Shown piece after piece: positions 14,424 through 21,654 of a stretch of 23,084 bases of DNA. The stretch comes from Desulfovibrionaceae bacterium UBA930. GTDB taxonomy: Bacteria; Desulfobacterota; Desulfovibrionia; Desulfovibrionales; Desulfovibrionaceae. The notes below the pieces were generated by a model. It had not been told where the DNA came from. It worked only from the letters and a program-made list of their open reading frames with translations, and ran no database searches. Both the position numbers and the translations under genes were made by a program. The stretch spans positions 1 through 23,084 of the forward strand of contig DBDO01000154.1 in the NCBI GenBank assembly GCA_002293605.1, written 5' to 3'. Numbering within the stretch: position 1 is the first letter of the stretch; the number at the start of each line of letters is the position of its first letter.

Positions 14424-14512
14424 TTGACAAGGCGTTTTCCTGAAAAATAAGGTTCCTGCGCAGACGGAACAGAGAGCTTGACAAGCGTGCACCCCTCTGC
14501 AAGGATTTATGG
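14424..14512 (+). promoter_or_regulatory. Two candidate tandem promoters for the gene at 14570
   Basis: A first TTGACA (14424-14429) is followed after 16 bases by AATAAG (14446-14451). A second TTGACA (14478-14483) is followed after 17 bases by AAGGAT (14501-14506). Both -35 boxes are perfect consensus and lie in the 280-base divergent gap between lemA and this gene. The -10 boxes are weak. Confidence 0.4.
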
Positions 14513-14569
14513 TAGTAAAAGCGCCGCAAGGCGCAGCAACGGCACACCTCTCTTTTTCAAGGATGCAGC

Positions 14570-14896
14570 ATGAGCACACATAAACAAGCAAAAAATTCGT
14601 CTTGTTCTGATGAAAATGACATCCCGGTCTCTCTTGATGCCGGAACACGGGCCGCCCTTTTGCAACTGAGCTATGAAGAGGCCATGCGGGCACTGGAAGC
14701 CGAGGAAGCTGCGGCAGTGGCTCTGGTCACGGAATACATTCTTGCCTATTCGGAAAAAACAGGAGAGATTCTGAAGGCAGGCAAGGATTATCTTGAGCTT
14801 CTAGCTCCGAAGCCGGAACTTCCGGCCATTGAGCGCATTGCCATGGAGCTTGTTCTGGAAACAGTGGAAGAAGAGCTGGACGAGGAAGAAGCCTAG
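14570..14896 (+). CDS. Small acidic helical protein of unknown function
   Basis: A 108-residue protein with AAGGA 6 bases before its ATG, so probably genuine. It has a polar N-terminus, a predicted long helix rich in Ala and Glu (about 28-75, LSYEEAMRALEAEEAAAV), and a strongly acidic tail ending ETVEEELDEEEA. There is no signal peptide or membrane segment. The SYEEAMRALE stretch faintly recalls exonuclease VII small subunit (XseB), but the rest does not fit and I do not assign it. It is a single-gene unit: divergent from lemA and followed immediately by a repeat and terminator block. Confidence 0.7.
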   Translation: MSTHKQAKNSSCSDENDIPVSLDAGTRAALLQLSYEEAMRALEAEEAAAVALVTEYILAYSEKTGEILKAGKDYLELLAPKPELPAIERIAMELVLETVEEELDEEEA

Positions 14897-15045
14897 GGGC
14901 TGCCCCTATTAATTTGCTGGGGAACTTCCGTCCCCCAAGCCCCCTGGCAGGGGATTGAATCCCCTGCACCCCCATTTCTGCTTTGCTTGCGTTTTGCGCT
15001 AACAAAGCAAAGAGAAGGGGTCTGGGAGAAATTATTTCCCCCAGA
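14895..15045. repeat. Palindromic repeat block and likely bidirectional terminator
   Basis: Between two convergent genes lie several stem-loops. A 5-bp stem sits right at the stop codon (14895-14907). A perfect 9-bp stem around one base is at 14948-14966. An 8-bp stem opens with CTTTGCTT at 14980-14987 and closes near 15012. A near-perfect 12-position stem around one base is at 15021-15045 (TCTGGGAGAAAT with one mismatch). The part at 14918-14971 is the same family as the element inside ycaO, with 25 identical bases (14930-14954 versus 6134-6158). The stems could stop transcription from both sides. Confidence 0.65.
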
Positions 15046-15061
15046 ATAATGAAGCCAGCCT

Positions 15062-17755
15062 CTAAACTCCGGCTGTGGAAGGAACCATTGTCTCCGGTGC
15101 CGGTTCCAGCGGCTCTGAAGGCGGCGCGTGCTCTTGCGGGGCTGCGTCCTGTTCTTGGGGCGCGGCAGATGGCCTATCTTCCTGCGGGCTTGCAGACGGT
15201 GCTGCGGGAAGCGCAGGTGCCGTTTCGCTCTGGCCCGGCCCGGCAGGGCTGTTTTGCAAAGCCGGGGTCTGTTTTTGTGCGGGCTCCTGTATGGGAGCCG
15301 GGGGGACAGCAGGAGCTTCAAGCGGGGGCGCTTGCACCTCTTCTGCGCCGCTCTCCTTGAGTTCGGGCTTTACCGGCGCAGAAGGGGCGGCTTGTTGTTC
15401 CTTTGTTTGCGGCTCTGCGGGAGGGGATTTTTTCCCTTGTCCGGATTCTTGCAGTACCGGAATGGGCACACCCAGCTCACGCAGCAGTTTTTTGGCTTTT
15501 TCCACCAAATCAAAGCCCTCGCTCAAAGGCTCCGCTGCCGGAGCCAAATCCGGCAAGGCCGGATTGGCCAGGATAACATACACCTGTCTGCCCAGAGCCT
15601 GGCGCTGCACTTCTTTCAGCCCCTCCGGCTTGTCGGACCATGCTTCGGCCTCGGCAAGCGGCATGGCAATGGCGACCCTGTCCTTTTCGGCAAAGCGCTT
15701 TGCTTCCTCCATACCGGCAAGCGCGGGTATGGCATGGCGGGCATAGTAGTCATAGATGCCTGTTTCCACCTTGCAGGAAGCTAGCGCGTACTCTTTATTC
15801 GCATAGGCGCGCAAGAGCAGAGCCTGTTGTTTGGGGGCAAGCACGGAGTCTAGGGCGGGAGCCGACAGAGCGCCGATGCTGTAGCCCACGAGCGTGGCCG
15901 ACAGGGCCGTAATCAGCAAAATACCTTCCGGCCTGGAACTACCCAACATAAGCCAGAGCACAATGCCGGTCAGCATGAGGATGAGCGCAACGGCGAAGAA
16001 TCCGCTGCTGCTCGGCAGTACCCAGGGAATGCCCAGAAAGGCGGGCTTGGGCAGCGCGCCAAAGAGCATCAGGGAGCCGATCAAGGCCGCAAGGCCGACA
16101 AGAAAAAGCAAAAGCGCCAGGGAGTAACGAAAGCAGGCCGCCCGCTTCCCTTCAATGCCCAGGAAGGCACGTGCGGCGAGCAGGGCCAGGGGAGGCAGCA
16201 GCAGTAAAAGCGGGCCGGAGTTTTTGCCGGAATAAAGGATTGCGAGCGGCAGGCCGACAAGAGACAGGCTCCACAAAAAGGCCAGCCCCTCTTTAGCGGG
16301 CGTGCGCGAGGCCGCAAGGCCTTCCCGCATGGATTTTCCGAACAGACCCTTCCAGGGCAGGAAGAATATCAGCAAGGTCCAGGGCAGAAGGGCCAAAAAC
16401 AATCCCAGAAGAGCGCCGGGCCAGGTACCTGGCAGATCGCGCAGGCTTTGCGCAAGGCCGTCCAGAAATTGTTTTTCAAGCGTGGCCGTGAGGAGGCTGA
16501 GGTCAAAGCCCCCGCGCGTCCAGTGCAGGGCCGCAAAGCACAAGACGATAAGCACAAGCCCGGATGCCAGACCGATGAGAAAGTCCCGGCGGAACAGACG
16601 GCTCAGTCCGTTTACGCCGCGCCAGAGCGCGAAAAGAATAATGGCGCACAAGGGGAGCAGCAGGCCTGTAAGTCCGCCGGTCAGAACAGCCGCTGCCGCA
16701 AGCGTAAAGCCCCAAACCATGCTTGGAATCTTTGCCTCAGGGCTGACAAAAGCCCGGTACAGCGTGGTGGAGGCGCACAAGGTCAGGGCCGCGAAGAGCA
16801 GATCACCGCCTGCCCGGTGCGTGAGGCCGAGAACGCAGGCAGTACTGAGCAGCATGATTCCGGCAGCGAGGTTGCTGCGCCTGTCAGCGCGGCCCGCAAA
16901 TCTGCCCAGCCCCAGGGCTGCCCACAGATAGAGCAGGGCACAGACGCCCGAGGCAAGAAAAAAGAGTACAGGCCCTTGTGTATTGATCAGCAGGTTCAGC
17001 CCGTATAGAAAGCAGAAATAGAGCGGCGGCGTTCCCGGCTGGATTGTGATGCCGCTTAAGTGCGCAAACCAGGCCTTGCTGCCGGAAAGCGCCTGAAAGC
17101 TCCCGGCCAGTTGCACTTCTCCGTCTATCCAGAGGCTGCGGGCATCAAGGCTGAGAAAAAGCTGCAATAAAAGCATCAGGCTCAGAAAAAGCACCGGACA
17201 GACAGCAGGAATGGCGTAGAGGCGGGAAAGCAGGCTCGGCGGCATGGATTGCTCAACGCCCAGTATCGGGTGGGTTTGGGCAAAAGATGCCGGGCGGGGA
17301 ACAGGCCCTCTGGAGGGGGCGCTGTTTTTTTTCCCTTGGGCCTCTTCTTTTACAGGAGGGGACGCTGTAGAGGCGGAAGAAGCGGCAGCTAAAGGGGAGG
17401 ATGCAGACGCCTTGCCGCCATCTTCCGGGGACTGTGGAGCGGCAGATGGCGATAGGGGCTGTTCCGCCGCAGGGGGGGCGGCCCTTTCTTCTCGTTCTGT
17501 TTCAAGGGCTACTGCGGCACCGTCAGGCGCAACAGCGAACACGCGTTCATTTTGTGAGGCTGCTGCTGCCTCCTTGGGAGAAAGGGACTGAGCTGTCTGC
17601 ACACCTTCTTCTTCCCTTTCCGGCACGCTGGAGAGGGAAGGCTCAGGCTCAAGCATATAGGAGGGCAGGGAGGCAGCCCCGGCAGAGGCATCGCCTTGTG
17701 TTTGCTTCCGGGCGGAGGCGGAAGAATCATCCAAGGTATCGGAAGGGATTGTCAT
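15062..17755 (-). CDS. GT-C fold glycosyltransferase (family 39/ArnT-like) with long disordered tails
   Basis: An 897-residue protein. Residues 1-175 are low-complexity (Ala, Ser, Glu, Pro) and probably disordered. About 178-620 hold many hydrophobic helices. The first helix is followed by LDARSLWIDGEVQLAG, the short luminal loop with acidic residues (D211, E213) that carries the catalytic acid in GT-C enzymes. A soluble domain lies at about 640-720. The last 180 residues or so are again Pro/Ala/Glu/Gln-rich. Family members transfer sugars from polyprenyl-phosphate donors to lipid A, glycolipid or protein on the periplasmic face; donor and acceptor here are unknown. The start at 17755 has only a weak GAGA ribosome binding site, so the exact N-terminus is uncertain. 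Neighbours give no pathway, though rfaD in the window shows LPS synthesis. Confidence 0.78.
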   Translation of the reverse strand: MTIPSDTLDDSSASARKQTQGDASAGAASLPSYMLEPEPSLSSVPEREEEGVQTAQSLSPKEAAAASQNERVFAVAPDGAAVALETEREERAAPPAAEQPLSPSAAPQSPEDGGKASASSPLAAASSASTASPPVKEEAQGKKNSAPSRGPVPRPASFAQTHPILGVEQSMPPSLLSRLYAIPAVCPVLFLSLMLLLQLFLSLDARSLWIDGEVQLAGSFQALSGSKAWFAHLSGITIQPGTPPLYFCFLYGLNLLINTQGPVLFFLASGVCALLYLWAALGLGRFAGRADRRSNLAAGIMLLSTACVLGLTHRAGGDLLFAALTLCASTTLYRAFVSPEAKIPSMVWGFTLAAAAVLTGGLTGLLLPLCAIILFALWRGVNGLSRLFRRDFLIGLASGLVLIVLCFAALHWTRGGFDLSLLTATLEKQFLDGLAQSLRDLPGTWPGALLGLFLALLPWTLLIFFLPWKGLFGKSMREGLAASRTPAKEGLAFLWSLSLVGLPLAILYSGKNSGPLLLLLPPLALLAARAFLGIEGKRAACFRYSLALLLFLVGLAALIGSLMLFGALPKPAFLGIPWVLPSSSGFFAVALILMLTGIVLWLMLGSSRPEGILLITALSATLVGYSIGALSAPALDSVLAPKQQALLLRAYANKEYALASCKVETGIYDYYARHAIPALAGMEEAKRFAEKDRVAIAMPLAEAEAWSDKPEGLKEVQRQALGRQVYVILANPALPDLAPAAEPLSEGFDLVEKAKKLLRELGVPIPVLQESGQGKKSPPAEPQTKEQQAAPSAPVKPELKESGAEEVQAPPLEAPAVPPAPIQEPAQKQTPALQNSPAGPGQSETAPALPAAPSASPQEDRPSAAPQEQDAAPQEHAPPSEPLEPAPETMVPSTAGV

Positions 17756-17889
17756 GGCGAATCTCGGTGCAAAAGTAGAGGTTCAGGCCACGGGCGCGCC
17801 AAAAGCATGGCGTGCGGCGTATTTTGCATGAAAAGGACTATAGGGGGAAACCGACTGAAAGGGAAGGATAAAACAGGGCTTGTTCCGGA

Positions 17890-17929
17890 CAACAAAAAGC
17901 CCCGGAAAGCTTGGGTAAGCCTTCCGGGG
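17890..17929 (-). terminator. Intrinsic terminator of the tRNA-Met gene
   Basis: On the minus strand a 13-position stem (CCCCGGAAGGCTT pairing with AAGCTTTCCGGGG, one G-T wobble; 17900-17929) has a 4-base loop. It is followed at once by CTTTTTGTTG (17890-17899). It lies about 30 bases past the tRNA 3' end and has all the features of a strong rho-independent terminator. Confidence 0.88.
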
Positions 17930-17958
17930 TCTATTTCGTCCCTTTCGGGATGGAATCC

Positions 17959-18035
17959 TGGTAGCAAGGGAGGGACTTGAACCCCCGACACTGCGGGTAT
18001 GAACCGCATGCTCTGACCAACTGAGCTACCTTGCC
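17959..18035 (-). tRNA. tRNA-Met (anticodon CAU), probably elongator
   Basis: A 77-base cloverleaf with encoded CCA. The acceptor stem GGCAAGG pairs with CCTTGCT (first pair G-U). The D arm is GCTC/GAGC, the anticodon stem TGCGG/CCGCA with loop TTCATAC, and the T loop TTCAAGT. The anticodon CAU is at 17999-18001 on the complementary strand. The G1-U72 pairing state and lack of three G-C pairs in the anticodon stem argue against initiator tRNA. A tRNA-Ile with lysidine-modified CAU anticodon cannot be fully excluded from sequence alone. Confidence 0.93.
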
Positions 18036-18070
18036 CTGTGTGCGCATTCGCCTCGTGTGTGCGGATGCTT

Positions 18071-18099
18071 TCTTTACCCAAGACGGCCCCACAATGCAA
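18071..18099 (-). promoter_or_regulatory. Candidate promoter of the tRNA-Met gene
   Basis: On the minus strand TTGCAT (18094-18099) and TAAAGA (18071-18076) are separated by exactly 17 bases and sit about 36 bases upstream of the mature tRNA 5' end. Position and spacing are good; the -10 box is imperfect. Confidence 0.45.
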
Positions 18100-18301
18100 G
18101 CCTTTTCTTTTGTCCGGAATATGAATATCCAAAAAATACGGGGAGGCGCGAGCCGTTCTCTGTGAAAAAAGGCTTGCCCTGCGGTCTGAACGGGAGCATT
18201 TTGGGGAAAATCGCGCTTCGCACCGGCATAGGGCAGTTCCGCTTTACGGTGTTTTTTCAGCAGCGGCAACAGCAGGAACGAAAAAGTATCCCGAGGAGCT
18301 G

Positions 18302-20383
18302 ATGTCCATAGTAGACGAAATATCCAGTCCGGCCTGCTCCGCTTCCGGAGACGGGCGCGCTCTTGGCGTAATGGGCGCGTGCTACGCCCTTGGCGTGTTT
18401 ACAGACAATTTTTACAAGCAAGCCGCCATTCTTATGGCTGCGGGCGCGCACATGACCGGCATGCAGAGCACGGCCACTGTTCTGTTTTCCCTGCCTTTCA
18501 TTCTCTTTTCCGCCTGGGCCGGGGCACTTGCGGACAGGCTGGCCAAAAAGACCGTGATCCTTGCCGTCAAAAGCCTGGAACTGCTGGCCCTGTTCGCGGG
18601 GGCCTTTATGCTTATGGATGACAACTGGACGGGCATCCTGGCGGTGATGTTCTGCATGGGCGTGCAATCCGCCTTTTTCAGCCCGGCCATTAACGGTGCC
18701 ATACCGGAGACCTTTGCTCCGGAAGCAGTCCCCAGGGCCAATGCCTTGATCAAGCTGGCGTCTACAACGGCAATTTTGGCGGGCATGGCCGCTGCCGGGC
18801 CTGTGTTGGACTCCTCTGTTTTTAAAGAATTACTTGAACTTTTAGATATGAAAGGGCGGGATCCGGGGCGGGCCGCCGCCGCTCTGACGCTTGTCCTTCT
18901 GGCCTTGCTCGGGCTGACCGTAGCGCTGAGCCTGCGGCATAGGCCTTCATCCCTTGCAGATTATGCAAAAAGGCCTTTTCCCTGGCTTGGCCCTCTGGAC
19001 TCGTTGAAACTCGCCTGGGGCACGCGCAAGGACAGGGCGCTTTTTTTCGTGCTCCTGGCGGATGCCTGGTTTTTCGGCATTGCGGCGCTTTGCGTTATCA
19101 GCATTGCCAACCTTTCCTCTTCTCTTGGCTACAGTATGAGCGCGGCAGGGCTGATGACCGCGCTGCTCATGATCGGCGTGGCCCTGGGCTCGCTTGTTGC
19201 CGGTCGTTTTACGGCGCAAAGCTGGCGTTTTTTGCTGCTGCCCTCAGGTCTGGGCATGGGGGTCATGCTCTGCCTGATCGCGCTGACTCCTTTGCTGCCC
19301 GCCGCAGCAGGCCCTGTGCCGCTGCAAGCGCTCTGGTTCGGGGCGGGCCTTTTCGGCGCAGGACTCTGCGGCGGCGTCTACCTTATTCCGCTGGAAAGTT
19401 TTATTCAGGTGCGCCCGGCAGTGGACAGCAAGGGGCGGGTGATCGCCGTATCCAACTTCATGAGTTTTAGCGCAATGGCCTTGTTCGGCGCGGCCTTTAG
19501 TCTGATAGGCGCACTCCCGCCCGCCTGGACCTTTTTTTGCTACGGCGGGGCCACTATGTGCTTCATCATCTTTTTTGCCGCCAAAAGAGTGGGGCTTTTG
19601 CCGCCCGCAAGTTTGCGGGATGCGGCGTTGAATCTCACCGGACTGGGCTTGCAAGCGCTTCTGGCCCTGCGCTATCAGGTGCAGGAGCGCGGTCTGGACG
19701 CCCTGCTGCCCGCGCCGAAACAGCACACCGATGGCAAGCCGGGCATGCTGATTCTGCCCAATCACCCGGCCCTGATTGATCCTGTTATCGTTTATTCCCG
19801 TCTGGCCGGTCTTGCGCCACGGCCGCTAGCAGACGAAGGGCAGATGAGCGGCCTGTTGCAAAAGGCGGTCAGCCGCATTGTCCGGGCTGTAACCATACCG
19901 GATTCTGCCCAGGCCGGTCGCAAGGAAATGGCCCGCGTGCTTGAGGGCTTGCGCGCGGTCAGCGAAGCGCTCCGGCAGGGCGACAATGTGCTCCTGTATC
20001 CTTCCGGTCGCGTCTACCGTTCGGATCGGGAGGAAATAGGAAATAATGCCGGAGTGTTTCGTATTCTCTCGCAAGCGCCTGAAGCCAGGGTTCTGCTGGT
20101 GCGCACCACCGGGCTTTGGGGCAGCGCCTTCAGCCACGCCTCGGGTTCTGCGCCGAACATGATGCGGGAGTTGGGCAGGGGGATGCTTACACTCTTTGCC
20201 AATGCTCTTTTCTGGACCCCGAAGCGCAAGGTTATTTTGGAATGCGTGGAAACAAAGGCCCTCACGGATTTTGTCCAGGCCGGGAATAAAAGGGCTGTGA
20301 ATCGCTTTCTGGAAGATTTTTACAACCAGGGGGCTGGGCCGCCCGTTTCCGTGCCGCGCTGCTTCTGGAAAAAAGTACTTTGA
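18302..20383 (+). CDS. LplT-like MFS transporter fused to PlsC-type acyltransferase
   Basis: A 693-residue fusion. Residues about 20-430 are a 12-helix-type major facilitator domain resembling lysophospholipid transporter LplT (ALGVFTDNFYKQAA near the first helix; LADRLAKKT loop at about 77-84). Residues about 460-690 are a PlsC/LPLAT acyltransferase domain with the catalytic H-x4-D as NHPALID (H488, D493) and the second block as LYPSGR (565-570), where the more usual form is FPEGTR. In E. coli, LplT flips lysophosphatidylethanolamine and the separate Aas re-acylates it; some bacteria fuse transporter, acyltransferase and acyl-ACP ligase. Here the AMP-binding ligase domain is missing and not encoded next door. 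The likely role is phospholipid repair or acylation at the inner membrane. The start is preceded by GAGGAG. No operon partner is visible. Confidence 0.87.
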   Translation: MSIVDEISSPACSASGDGRALGVMGACYALGVFTDNFYKQAAILMAAGAHMTGMQSTATVLFSLPFILFSAWAGALADRLAKKTVILAVKSLELLALFAGAFMLMDDNWTGILAVMFCMGVQSAFFSPAINGAIPETFAPEAVPRANALIKLASTTAILAGMAAAGPVLDSSVFKELLELLDMKGRDPGRAAAALTLVLLALLGLTVALSLRHRPSSLADYAKRPFPWLGPLDSLKLAWGTRKDRALFFVLLADAWFFGIAALCVISIANLSSSLGYSMSAAGLMTALLMIGVALGSLVAGRFTAQSWRFLLLPSGLGMGVMLCLIALTPLLPAAAGPVPLQALWFGAGLFGAGLCGGVYLIPLESFIQVRPAVDSKGRVIAVSNFMSFSAMALFGAAFSLIGALPPAWTFFCYGGATMCFIIFFAAKRVGLLPPASLRDAALNLTGLGLQALLALRYQVQERGLDALLPAPKQHTDGKPGMLILPNHPALIDPVIVYSRLAGLAPRPLADEGQMSGLLQKAVSRIVRAVTIPDSAQAGRKEMARVLEGLRAVSEALRQGDNVLLYPSGRVYRSDREEIGNNAGVFRILSQAPEARVLLVRTTGLWGSAFSHASGSAPNMMRELGRGMLTLFANALFWTPKRKVILECVETKALTDFVQAGNKRAVNRFLEDFYNQGAGPPVSVPRCFWKKVL

Positions 20384-20434
20384 TAACCCTAAAAGTAAGG
20401 CCAGCCATGTATGGCGCATATCACCCTCCCTCAC

Positions 20435-20854
20435 TCACGGCGTTATATTCAAGGGCGTGGGGTGCGGGCACAAAGCATCAAAATTCTCCACAGGCTTTGG
20501 GGGGTAAAACCAGTTGATGCTTTTATCAATTTTCTTTACACAGTTATAGAGAGCTTTATTTTTTTGTCCATAATCTCCTTCTCTATACAAAAAAGCAAGT
20601 CTGCTGAGGCAGGCTTTACTGCCTAACTTAGATCCTGCACGCAATGCTGCATAGATATAATCATTATAATACCCGGCGATATAACTATTGGCCAAGGGGT
20701 CCCCTGTATCTCCGTTTCCCATAGCCATAGACTTACGCAAGAACTGTCTCCCTTCTTCCATATGAAAAAAGGTTGCTGGGAGTAAGGGAAACTGCGCCTG
20801 ACAAAAAGCCACGCTTCCATGTGTTAATATATAAGCAAGAACTGTTCCATTCAT
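20435..20854 (-). pseudogene. Sel1-like/DUF6396-type protein, probably an N-terminally truncated remnant
   Basis: The frame gives 139 residues with RQFLRKSMAMGNGDTGDPLANSY and KLGSKACLSRLAFLYREGDYGQ, which resemble Sel1-type helical repeats (short hairpins with conserved Gly and Ala). They recall the C-terminal half of DUF6396/Sel1-repeat proteins known to me from Desulfovibrio and other Proteobacteria. Those proteins are longer and normally begin with more repeats or a lipoprotein signal. Here the frame begins abruptly, has no ribosome binding site before its ATG at 20854, and lies in clearly AT-richer DNA than its neighbours. I take it as a fragment of a horizontally acquired gene; a short expressed protein is the alternative. 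Confidence 0.5.
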
Positions 20855-20902
20855 ATAAAATATTATAAATCAATTAGTTATAAGTTTAAGCGCCTCTAAA
20901 AG

Positions 20903-20920
20903 TTGGCAAGATCTTGCCAA
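20903..20920. repeat. 18-bp perfect palindrome, copy 1
   Basis: TTGGCAAGATCTTGCCAA, its own reverse complement. It is the inner part of the left arm of the inverted-repeat element. Confidence 0.9.
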
Positions 20921-20983
20921 GCAATTTTTGAAATTTCCTCGATTTTTCCCGTAAAAATATTGCGCAAGTAAGAAAAAAAGCAC

Positions 20984-21001
20984 TTGGCAAGATCTTGCCA
21001 A
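20984..21001. repeat. 18-bp perfect palindrome, copy 2
   Basis: Identical to copy 1, starting 81 bases further on. It is the inner part of the right arm of the inverted-repeat element. Confidence 0.9.
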
Positions 21002-21067
21002 CTTTTAGAGGCACAACTGTGCTGTCGAATATTTTCTTACTGCGAGAAGGCTTTTTAAGATATCGAA

Positions 21068-21087
21068 CTTGGCAAGATCTTGCCAAG
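21068..21087. repeat. Perfect palindrome, copy 3 (20 bp)
   Basis: CTTGGCAAGATCTTGCCAAG contains the same 18 bases (21069-21086), starting 85 bases after copy 2. Here it is extended by one pair and lacks the CTTTTAGAGGC flank, so it stands alone outside the inverted-repeat element. Confidence 0.9.
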
Positions 21088-21218
21088 GGGAAAATACGGC
21101 TTTGCAAATAGCCTGATGAAAGAGCGCAAAGGAACGCAAGGGGCAATTGCCCCAGTCAGCGCATAGGGCTCCCCCCAGCTATGAAATACTTCCGCCCTGA
21201 AAACGAATATTCCGCCCG

Positions 21219-21247
21219 TTGCGGCTTTTTCGCTTCCGGAGTATACA
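21219..21247 (+). promoter_or_regulatory. Candidate promoter of gatCA
   Basis: TTGCGG (21219-21224) and TATACA (21242-21247) are separated by exactly 17 bases and lie about 40 bases upstream of the gatC start, which would give a leader of about 30 bases. Position and spacing are right; the -35 box matches only half the consensus. Confidence 0.45.
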
Positions 21248-21285
21248 CAGCTCTTGTCTTTTCTTTTGAACGCCAAGGAGCGTAC

Positions 21286-21603
21286 ATGTCCGTTACCAAA
21301 GAACAGGTCTTGGCCACAGCCGCCTTATGCCGAATCAATCTTTCCCAGTCGCCCTCCGGCACGCCGGGGGAAGGAGGGGAGGACAGCGTTGCCGAAATAG
21401 CCGCGCAGCTTGACGCTGTGCTCGGGTACATGGATATCCTGAATCAGGTGGATACGGACAAGGTCGAGCCGCTATACTGCCCGCTTGAACACGTTGCGCC
21501 TCCGCGCAAGGATGCGGCGGAAAAGCGCCGCTCGGCGGACGAAATTCTGGCGAATGCGCCTGAGCGCCAGCAGTCCTTTTTCGTTGTCCCCCCCGTTATA
21601 TGA
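21286..21603 (+). CDS. gatC: Asp-tRNA(Asn)/Glu-tRNA(Gln) amidotransferase subunit C
   Basis: From the ATG at 21286, with AAGGAG 5 bases upstream, the protein has 105 residues. It follows the GatC pattern: an N-terminal VTKEQVLATAALCRINLS helix, a middle helix IAAQLDAVLGYMDILNQVDTD, then VEPLYCPLEHVAPPRKDAA, and a C-terminal NAPERQQSFFVVPPVI that wraps GatA. A frame open to 21181 adds 35 unrelated residues and skips this binding site. A stretch of Gly/Glu-rich residues (SPSGTPGEGGED, about 23-34) is slightly longer than usual. It is followed 51 bases later by gatA, its complex partner. Confidence 0.92.
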   Translation: MSVTKEQVLATAALCRINLSQSPSGTPGEGGEDSVAEIAAQLDAVLGYMDILNQVDTDKVEPLYCPLEHVAPPRKDAAEKRRSADEILANAPERQQSFFVVPPVI

Positions 21604-21654
21604 CGGCAAGTTTTTTTGAGGAGCGCAACAGCGCAAAACGCTATAGGAACGTTC

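Larger units (their letters stand above)
20892..21012. repeat. 121-bp element bounded by perfect inverted repeats of at least 29 bp
   Basis: The left arm 20892-20920 and right arm 20984-21012 are exact reverse complements over 29 bases, and one more inner base also pairs. Each arm consists of GCCTCTAAAAG plus the 18-bp palindrome TTGGCAAGATCTTGCCAA. The interior of about 60 bases is AT-rich. No target-site duplication is obvious at the outer edges. It could be a MITE-like element, an operator pair or a cruciform-forming site. Confidence 0.75.
20855..21285. other. AT-rich intergenic stretch with nested inverted repeats
   Basis: These 431 bases precede gatC. They hold three identical palindromes (listed separately), a further inverted pair CGCAAGTAAGAAAA (20963-20976) against TTTTCTTACTGCG (21032-21044) differing by one base, and a GGGGCAATTGCCCC palindrome (21140-21153). 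No coding region is convincing. A reading frame continuing upstream of gatC from 21181 lacks family similarity. Confidence 0.6.

Noticed and set aside
14570..14896. Exonuclease VII small subunit (XseB)
   Set aside because: Only a short SYEEAMRALE-like stretch matches; the rest of the protein and its acidic tail do not fit the family.
20903..21087. CRISPR array
   Set aside because: There are only three short repeats, each a perfect palindrome, with 63- and 66-base gaps, one pair in inverted arms, and no cas genes.
21181..21285. 35-residue N-terminal extension of GatC
   Set aside because: It bypasses a strong AAGGAG site at the family-like start at 21286 and contains the likely promoter.
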